The notes beneath the pieces were generated by a model, which worked only from the letters and a program-made list of their open reading frames with translations, searched no databases and was not told the origin of the DNA. From JAOUEA01 sp038249195 (lineage in GTDB: Bacteria > Actinomycetota > UBA4738 > HRBIN12), in NCBI GenBank assembly GCA_038249195.1, contig JBBRWM010000003.1, positions 186,001 to 250,000 on the forward strand: 64,000 bases of DNA, in the 5' to 3' direction. Positions 59,151 to 64,000 of the stretch are shown here, piece by piece. Made by a program: the position numbers and the translations under genes. Every line of letters starts with the position of its first letter. Positions within the stretch are counted from its first letter, which is position 1.

Positions 59151-59810
59151 TCACGCGAGCGTGGTCCGGAAGAACGTCACGAGCCGATCCCAGGCCACGG
59201 CGGCGTCGGCGGCCCGGTACACCTCCGGCCGGGTGTCGTTCATGAACGCGTGCGACGCCTCCGGGTACCAGTGGAACTCGCTGCCGGGCACGTCGCCGAC
59301 GTGGGCACGGATGGCGTCCAACATCGACGGTTCCCATCCGTCGTGGCCCGCGTAGTGCGCCTGGAACGGGACCCTCACCGTGCGCTCCTCGAAGTCGACG
59401 TGCCCATAGAAGGGAGCCACGGCCGCCACGCGGTCGTCGGTGAGCGCCAGCTCCCAGGCCAGCCCCCCACCCATGCAGAACCCGGTGACGCCGACCCTCG
59501 TGGCGCCGTTGTCGAGGAGCCAGGTCACGGCGGCACGCAGGTCGATCAGGGCCGCGTCCCGCTCGAGCTCCATCGCCATCTTCCTGGCTTCGTCCGGTTC
59601 CTTCGTTTGCCTGCCGTGAAACAGGTCGGGGGCGAGGGCAGTGAACCCATCGCTGGCCAAGCGCTGCGCGAGGGATTCCACGTGCGCGTTGATTCCCCAC
59701 CACTCCTGGATCAGGACCACCGCGGGACCGGGGGGCCACCCCGGGACCCGGGCGAGGAGGCCCGCGGTGGTGCCGCCGGGAACCTCGAGCGCGATCCTCG
59801 TGCCCATCAT
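59151..59810 (-). CDS. Dienelactone hydrolase family protein
   Basis: A 219-residue alpha/beta hydrolase with the Cys-Asp-His triad of the family: GFCMGGGLAW, AGHDGWEP and EASHAFMND. The conserved Glu in LIQEWWGIN is also present. Family members open dienelactones in chlorocatechol pathways, but many act on other esters. It is inserted between hemB and hemL on the opposite strand and has no obvious link to heme. Confidence 0.92.
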   Translation of the reverse strand: MMGTRIALEVPGGTTAGLLARVPGWPPGPAVVLIQEWWGINAHVESLAQRLASDGFTALAPDLFHGRQTKEPDEARKMAMELERDAALIDLRAAVTWLLDNGATRVGVTGFCMGGGLAWELALTDDRVAAVAPFYGHVDFEERTVRVPFQAHYAGHDGWEPSMLDAIRAHVGDVPGSEFHWYPEASHAFMNDTRPEVYRAADAAVAWDRLVTFFRTTLA

Positions 59811-59867
59811 CCTTCGACCCTACCGCCTCGGTTCTCGTCGTGCGGCGGGCCGGTTCGCCTCCCCGGC

Positions 59868-59873
59868 TAGCAT
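59868..59873 (+). promoter_or_regulatory. -10 box (TAGCAT), leaderless hemL
   Basis: TAGCAT ends 7 nt before the ATG at 59881. Confidence 0.5.
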
Positions 59874-59880
59874 CTGGGCG

Positions 59881-61155
59881 ATGACGAGGTCCGAGGAACT
59901 GTTCGAGCGCGCACGAGGCGTGATCCCGGGCGGCGTGGATTCCCCGGTACGGGCGTTCGGCGGCGTCGGGGGGACCCCGCTGTTCATCGAGCGGGGCGAG
60001 GGCGCCTACCTGGTCGATGTCGACGGGAGGCGCTACGTCGATCTCGTGCAGTCCTGGGGCGCGCTCCTGTTCGGGCACGCCTGTCCCGAGATCGTCTCTG
60101 CGGCGCAGACGGCGGCCGCCCACGGCTCGACGTTCGGAGCACCCACGGAACCCGAGGTCGTCCTCGCCGAACGGATCGTCGAGGCCGTCCCCGCCGTCGA
60201 GATGGTTCGGCTCGTGAACAGCGGGACCGAGGCCGTCATGAGCGCCGTCCGGCTCGGGCGCGCGGCCACGGGGCGCGATCTGATCGTGAAGTTTGCCGGG
60301 TGCTATCACGGCCACTCCGACGCCCTGCTCGCCAAGGGTGCGGGGAGCGGGCTCGCGACGCTGGGGATCCCCTCGACCCCCGGGGTCACCGAGGGGGCGG
60401 CCGGGGACACGCTGTCGCTGACCTTCAACGACCTGAACGCCGTGCGCGCGCTCTTCGCCGAGCGCGGGCACGAGATCGCACTCGTGGTCGTCGAACCCGT
60501 GGCCGCGAACATGGGCGTGGTGCCGCCCGAGCCTGGATTCCTGCCGGGGCTGCGCGAACTCTGCGACACGTCCGGAACGCTCTTGTTGTTCGACGAGGTC
60601 ATCACGGGGTTCCGGATCGCCTACGGCGGGGCGCAATCGTTCTTCGGCGTCGCACCCGACCTCACCACCTTCGGCAAGGTGATGGGGGGTGGCTTTCCGT
60701 GTGCCGCGTTCGGAGGACGTCGCGATCTCATGGAGGCCCTCGCTCCCGGCGGCCCCGTCTACCAGGCGGGAACGCTGAGCGGGAACCCCGTGGCCGTCGC
60801 GGCGGGGATCGCCGCGCTGGATCTCGCCCGTGAACGCGACCCCTACCGTGAGCTCGAGGCGACCGCGATCTCGCTCACCGACGCCTTGACCGATGCGTTC
60901 GCTTCCGCCGCGATCCCGGCGACCATCAACCGAGCGGGCTCCATGTTCAGCGTGTTCTTCTCCGACGAGGCCGTGCGCGACTTCACCGGGGCGGCCGCCG
61001 CCGACCACGACCGGTACGGCCGGTTCTTCCATCACCTTCTGGGTCGCGGCGTCTACCTGCCCCCGTCGGGCTACGAGCTCTGGACCCTCAGCACGACGCA
61101 CGGCCCCGACGAGGTCACACGGATCGTCGAGGCCGTGGCGTCCTTCCGCGGGTAG
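59881..61155 (+). CDS. hemL: Glutamate-1-semialdehyde 2,1-aminomutase
   Basis: Converts glutamate-1-semialdehyde to 5-aminolevulinate with PLP, completing the hemA route. The 424 residues have RARGVIPGGVDSPVRAFGGV, VNSGTEAVMSAVRLGR, LLLFDEVITGFRIAYGG and the PLP-lysine in TTFGKVMGGGFPCAAF. Length is standard. It has its own -10 box, so it can be transcribed apart from hemACDB. Confidence 0.97.
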   Translation: MTRSEELFERARGVIPGGVDSPVRAFGGVGGTPLFIERGEGAYLVDVDGRRYVDLVQSWGALLFGHACPEIVSAAQTAAAHGSTFGAPTEPEVVLAERIVEAVPAVEMVRLVNSGTEAVMSAVRLGRAATGRDLIVKFAGCYHGHSDALLAKGAGSGLATLGIPSTPGVTEGAAGDTLSLTFNDLNAVRALFAERGHEIALVVVEPVAANMGVVPPEPGFLPGLRELCDTSGTLLLFDEVITGFRIAYGGAQSFFGVAPDLTTFGKVMGGGFPCAAFGGRRDLMEALAPGGPVYQAGTLSGNPVAVAAGIAALDLARERDPYRELEATAISLTDALTDAFASAAIPATINRAGSMFSVFFSDEAVRDFTGAAAADHDRYGRFFHHLLGRGVYLPPSGYELWTLSTTHGPDEVTRIVEAVASFRG

Positions 61156-61188
61156 CGGGACGCTTCCCTGCGGAGGTCGTGCGAAGGT

Positions 61189-61635
61189 TCAGGCGGCGGT
61201 GACGGGCAGCGGCGCGTCGCGCAGATCCACGTCCAGCACCTCGACGGCCAGGCAGAAGGTCCCGATCACCCGGTCGAGCGCGTCGTGGGTCGGCGCCACC
61301 TCGCATCGCACGGTGCCGCGGGCTCCATGCAGCGTGAACCCGGCGGTGTCCCCGCCCAACGCCGCGACGTGCGCTTCCAAGATCGCGAGGTTCAACCCCT
61401 CCATCCCGAACAGCCCCAGCAGGTCGCGCCCCTCGCATCTGGCGAACGGCAGACCGATGACTTCGGCGGCCGCTCCGGTCACCGTGCGCATGCGCAGCGC
61501 GGTGTCGGTGGTCCAGAAGAACACGGGCCGGCCTCCCGCGGCACGGCCGACGGTGTCGCTGCCCACGAACCGACGCGTCGGCGGGGGCGGAGCCGGTACC
61601 TGGTCCGTGATGCCGATCAATTCCCACTGCCTCAT
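61189..61635 (-). CDS. PAS domain protein
   Basis: A 148-residue protein with a single PAS-like fold: FFWTTDTALRMRTVTGAAAE, LLGLFGMEGLNLAILEAHVA and the strand pair GFTLHGARGTVRCEVAPTHD with GTFCLAVEVLDV. No kinase, cyclase or DNA-binding domain is attached, so it may bind a ligand and act on a partner protein. The ATG at 61635 follows GGGAGGGG; a GTG three codons upstream is possible. Confidence 0.75.
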   Translation of the reverse strand: MRQWELIGITDQVPAPPPPTRRFVGSDTVGRAAGGRPVFFWTTDTALRMRTVTGAAAEVIGLPFARCEGRDLLGLFGMEGLNLAILEAHVAALGGDTAGFTLHGARGTVRCEVAPTHDALDRVIGTFCLAVEVLDVDLRDAPLPVTAA

Positions 61636-61812
61636 CGAACTCACCCCTCCCAGGGGTCGGGATCATCACTACCTGATTTCGGGTAACGCGAGGGGGGAGC
61701 GTACCGGCCGTTCGGCCTATTTCGCCCATCGGCCGGGGGACGGACGCAGGACGGGGCCTCGGCAGGCCAGCCGCCCGAGCTGCCCGAGCTGCCTTAGGGA
61801 CCGTCGAGGTCC

Positions 61813-63444
61813 TTACCGCTTGCGGCGCTTGGCGGACTTGTCCTTGAGGATCTCCCGAACGCAGTGGTGCCCAGGCATGCCGGTCACACCGCCGCCCGCG
61901 TGCGTGGCGCTGCTCGCCTGGTAGAGACCGGCGATCGGCGTGCGGTAGTCGGCGTAGCCGGGGGCGGGCCGCATGTGGAAGAGCTGGTCCACCGAGAGCT
62001 CGCCGTGGAAGATGTTCCCCCCGATCAGGCCCCATTCGTCCTGCATCTGCTTGGGCCCGATGATCTGCCGATGCGTGATGGACGCCTTGAAGTTGGGCGC
62101 CACGTCGTTGACGCGTTCGATCAACCGGTCGGCGTAGGCCTCGAGGTCCGCGTCGTGGCCGTCTTCCCCGGCCCATCCCTGCGGCACCCACTGGGTGAAC
62201 ATGCTCATCACGTGGATCCCCTCCGGCGCGAGCGTCTTGTCGAAGACGGTGGGGATCGCGGTGTCGCTGAACGGCAGCGTCGCCGCCGTGCCGAATCGCG
62301 CGTCTTGGAACGCTCGCTCGAGATAGTCGTCGTCGTCCAGGATCTGGATGGCGCCGCCGTGGATCTGCGGGTCGAACCCGGGGTCTGCCGTGAACTCGGG
62401 CAGGGCCGCCAGCGCGAGGTTGATCTTCACCGTGCCGCTCCGCGTCTTCCAGTGCTCGATGTCGGTGACGAACCCGTCGGGAAGCTCCGAGCGCTCCAAC
62501 TGCTCCAGGAACGTGATCTTGGGATGGATCGCCGTAACGACGATCGGCGCGTGAAGCTCTTCGCCGTCGTCGAGCGCGACCCCGCGAACCCGGCCGTTGT
62601 CCGTGAGGATCTTGCCCACCCGCGCGTTCGTGCGGATCTCCGCGCCGAAGAACCTCGCCGCGCCCTCGCACGCGGCGGAGACCGCGCCCATGCCGCCCTC
62701 GGGGTATCCCCAGCTCGCGATCTGCCCGTCGCCGATGTCGCCCACGGAGTGATGCATCAAGACGTACGCGGTGCCGGGTGCGTCGGGGCCGGCCCAGGTA
62801 CCGATGATCCCGTTGACGGCCATGAAGCCCTTCACGACCGGGGACTCGAACCATCGATCGAGAAGATCGGAGGCGCTCATCGTGAACAGCCGTGTGATGT
62901 CGGCCACCGTGGAAGGGTCGATCTCCTTGCGGAGCTGCCACCCCAGCTGCGCGATGTCTTTGATGTCGCCCGGCTTCTTCGAACCGAGGTGCGGCGGTGT
63001 CTGCATGAGGAGCGGTCCCATGATGTTCGCGATACGGCCGATCCATGTCTCGAACTCGAAGTAGGCGTCCGCGTCGCGCTTGGAGAACTGGGCGATGGAC
63101 GCGCGGGTGCGGGCCTCGTCCTCGTGCTGGATGATCGACCTCCCGCTCGGGTGCGGAAGGTAGCCCATCCCCTGGGGATGGATCTTGTAGCCGAAGCGGT
63201 CCAGCTGGAGGTCCCGTTGGATGCTCGGGGGCATGAGGCTCATGACGTAAGAGAGCGTGGTGACCTTGACGTCGGGAGCGTCGTCCCACGGAGCCATCGT
63301 GTCCGCGGCTCCTCCCGTCTTGTGCCGCGATTCCAGGACGGCCGTGCGGGCGCCGTGCTTCGCGAGGTAGGCCGCGGCCACGAGACCGTTGTGTCCCCCA
63401 CCCACCACGAGGGCGTCGTAGCGGTTCGCCGATCGCTGTGCCAT
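61813..63444 (-). CDS. Phytoene-desaturase-like FAD-dependent oxidoreductase (PYROXD2 type)
   Basis: A 543-residue flavoprotein. The N-terminus YDALVVGGGHNGLVAAAYLA and LESRHKTGGAADTMA form the FAD-binding motif of the CrtI/PYROXD2 group; GYPEGGMGAVSAACEGAARF and the C-terminal ASSATHAGGGVTGMPGHHC are typical of the latter. No carotenoid genes are nearby, so a desaturase role is not supported. GGAG seven bases upstream fits the ATG. One operator-like repeat overlaps the start and a second lies 67 bp upstream. A weak GGACC/GGTCC hairpin follows the stop (61798-61812). Confidence 0.85.
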   Translation of the reverse strand: MAQRSANRYDALVVGGGHNGLVAAAYLAKHGARTAVLESRHKTGGAADTMAPWDDAPDVKVTTLSYVMSLMPPSIQRDLQLDRFGYKIHPQGMGYLPHPSGRSIIQHEDEARTRASIAQFSKRDADAYFEFETWIGRIANIMGPLLMQTPPHLGSKKPGDIKDIAQLGWQLRKEIDPSTVADITRLFTMSASDLLDRWFESPVVKGFMAVNGIIGTWAGPDAPGTAYVLMHHSVGDIGDGQIASWGYPEGGMGAVSAACEGAARFFGAEIRTNARVGKILTDNGRVRGVALDDGEELHAPIVVTAIHPKITFLEQLERSELPDGFVTDIEHWKTRSGTVKINLALAALPEFTADPGFDPQIHGGAIQILDDDDYLERAFQDARFGTAATLPFSDTAIPTVFDKTLAPEGIHVMSMFTQWVPQGWAGEDGHDADLEAYADRLIERVNDVAPNFKASITHRQIIGPKQMQDEWGLIGGNIFHGELSVDQLFHMRPAPGYADYRTPIAGLYQASSATHAGGGVTGMPGHHCVREILKDKSAKRRKR

Positions 63445-63463
63445 GTTGAATCTCCGTTCAATC
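63444..63463 (-). promoter_or_regulatory. Operator-like repeat 1, overlapping the oxidoreductase start
   Basis: TGTTGAATCTCCGTTCAATC contains TTGAA and TTCAA inverted arms and covers the ribosome-binding site. It shares the CCGTTCAATC half with repeat 2. Confidence 0.5.
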
Positions 63464-63510
63464 TAGGGCGGAGCTAGCGTACACCGTCGCAGGCCACGGT
63501 CCGAAATTCC

Positions 63511-63530
63511 GATTGGACCGCCGTTCAATC
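63511..63530 (-). promoter_or_regulatory. Operator-like repeat 2
   Basis: GATTGGACCGCCGTTCAATC has 8-bp arms with one mismatch around a 4-bp centre. The 20-mer is identical to repeat 1 at 14 of 20 positions, 67 bp apart. A TetR-type regulator is likely; none is encoded nearby. Confidence 0.5.
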
Positions 63531-63598
63531 TTGGTGGAGATGCGCAACGTTCGGGGTGCGATGAGAGACCATGAAGCAGGCAGATGGAAGGAGTTGGG

Positions 63599-64000
63599 AT
63601 GACCGTCGAGACCGCGACGTTCGGAGCGGGTTGTTTCTGGGGTGTGGAGTGGGTGTTCCGGCAGGTTCCCGGCGTGCTCGAGGTCGTGAGCGGATTCTCC
63701 GGCGGATCGGTCCCGAACGCCGACTACCGCGAGGTCTGCTCGGGCCGCACCGGCCATGCGGAGGTCGTGCAGGTGTCCTTCGACCCCGACGTGGTGACCT
63801 TCGATCAGCTGCTGAGCGTGTTCTGGGCGATGCACGACCCGACGCAGGTGGACCGGCAGGGGCCCGACCGCGGGACGCAGTACCGGAGCGCGGTCTTCGC
63901 GCATACCGCGGAACAGCTGGCTACCGCCGAAGCCTCTCGCGACCGCGTCCAGGCGGACATCGGACGCCCGGTGGCCACGGAGATCGCGTCGTTCGAGGCG
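63599..64000 (+). CDS. msrA: Peptide-methionine (S)-S-oxide reductase, partial
   Basis: Repairs oxidised methionine. The 134 visible residues start TVETATFGAGCFWGVEWVFR with the catalytic Cys in GCFWG, then VVSGFSGGSVPNADYREVCS, GHAEVVQVSFDP and HDPTQVDRQGPDRGTQYRSA. It continues beyond the window. AAGGAG six bases upstream supports the ATG. The catalytic residue is Cys, not the Sec found in some selenoprotein MsrA. Confidence 0.95.
   Translation, partial: MTVETATFGAGCFWGVEWVFRQVPGVLEVVSGFSGGSVPNADYREVCSGRTGHAEVVQVSFDPDVVTFDQLLSVFWAMHDPTQVDRQGPDRGTQYRSAVFAHTAEQLATAEASRDRVQADIGRPVATEIASFEA

Noticed and set aside
61742..61796. GAGCTGCCC tandem repeats as a regulatory array
   Set aside because: Only two copies of a 9-bp unit; too short to distinguish from GC-rich sequence noise.
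63599..64000. msrA as a second selenoprotein
   Set aside because: The catalytic position in GCFWG is encoded by TGT (Cys), and no in-frame TGA occurs in the visible part.
1..64000. Rho-independent terminators
   Set aside because: No hairpin followed by a T tract was found; the few stems seen lack U runs, so none is annotated as a terminator.
1..64000. CRISPR arrays, insertion sequences, prophage or integrase genes
   Set aside because: No repeat-spacer pattern, transposase, integrase or terminal inverted repeats were seen; the region appears to be core chromosome.

Overview
The window is 64 kb of GC-rich, densely packed bacterial chromosome with no phage, insertion sequence or CRISPR signature. 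The gene content fits a free-living, aerobic, high-GC bacterium, most likely an uncultured actinobacterial lineage. Pointers are a fatty-acyl-CoA reductase/HAD fusion, an MptB-type mannosyltransferase, a tandem GNAT protein resembling mycothiol synthase, an IclR regulator divergent from leuCD, and widespread leaderless start signals. The SRP RNA is of the large, Alu-domain type best known from Bacillus, so the assignment is an inference and another high-GC phylum remains possible.

Layout. 1-3.9 kb: partial ADP-ribosylglycohydrolase, solitary rpsD, pgi. 3.2-9.9 kb (minus): a five-gene operon of acyl-CoA reductase-HAD, Zn-alcohol dehydrogenase, LarA-like racemase, acyltransferase and TetR regulator, with a 16-bp palindrome over its promoter. 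10-15 kb (minus): DUF1622 protein, asd, lysC, S9 peptidase. 15-20 kb: ECF sigma factor with a coupled DUF4349 membrane protein, then ffs-dnaX-recR-DUF4272 on the minus strand. 20-26 kb: small enzymes (HAD, GNAT, SGNH, tadA, metallopeptidase, Rieske, pncB) and two tRNA-Ser genes. 26-29 kb: leuCD and its divergent IclR regulator. 29-41 kb: mannosyltransferase, aldo/keto reductase abutting tRNA-Arg, Tat-exported M14 carboxypeptidase, a P1 peptidase fragment and a complete five-gene peptide ABC importer. 41-50 kb: mgsA, a 1364-residue cyclase-STAND-WD40 protein with a lipoprotein, and an MMPL transporter. 51-55 kb: an AhpD-like gene with an in-frame TGA at its redox cysteine, AHSA1 and TfoX proteins, tRNA-Ser, an FAD oxidoreductase and an intact P1 peptidase. 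55-61 kb: hemA-hemC-hemD-hemB and hemL, the C5 route from glutamyl-tRNA to uroporphyrinogen III. The end carries a PAS protein, a phytoene-desaturase-like oxidoreductase behind two operator-like repeats, and a partial msrA.

The strongest unusual signals are: (1) a probable selenoprotein of the AhpD/peroxidase-related family (CxxU motif plus a hairpin that meets the bacterial SECIS rules); (2) the TetR-controlled lipid operon with a LarA-like protein lacking one catalytic His; (3) the cyclase-STAND-WD40 protein; (4) a -10-like TANNNT box 6-8 nt before the start codon of more than a dozen genes, indicating routine leaderless transcription; (5) the large SRP RNA; and (6) an aldo/keto reductase whose start codon lies one base after a tRNA-Arg.
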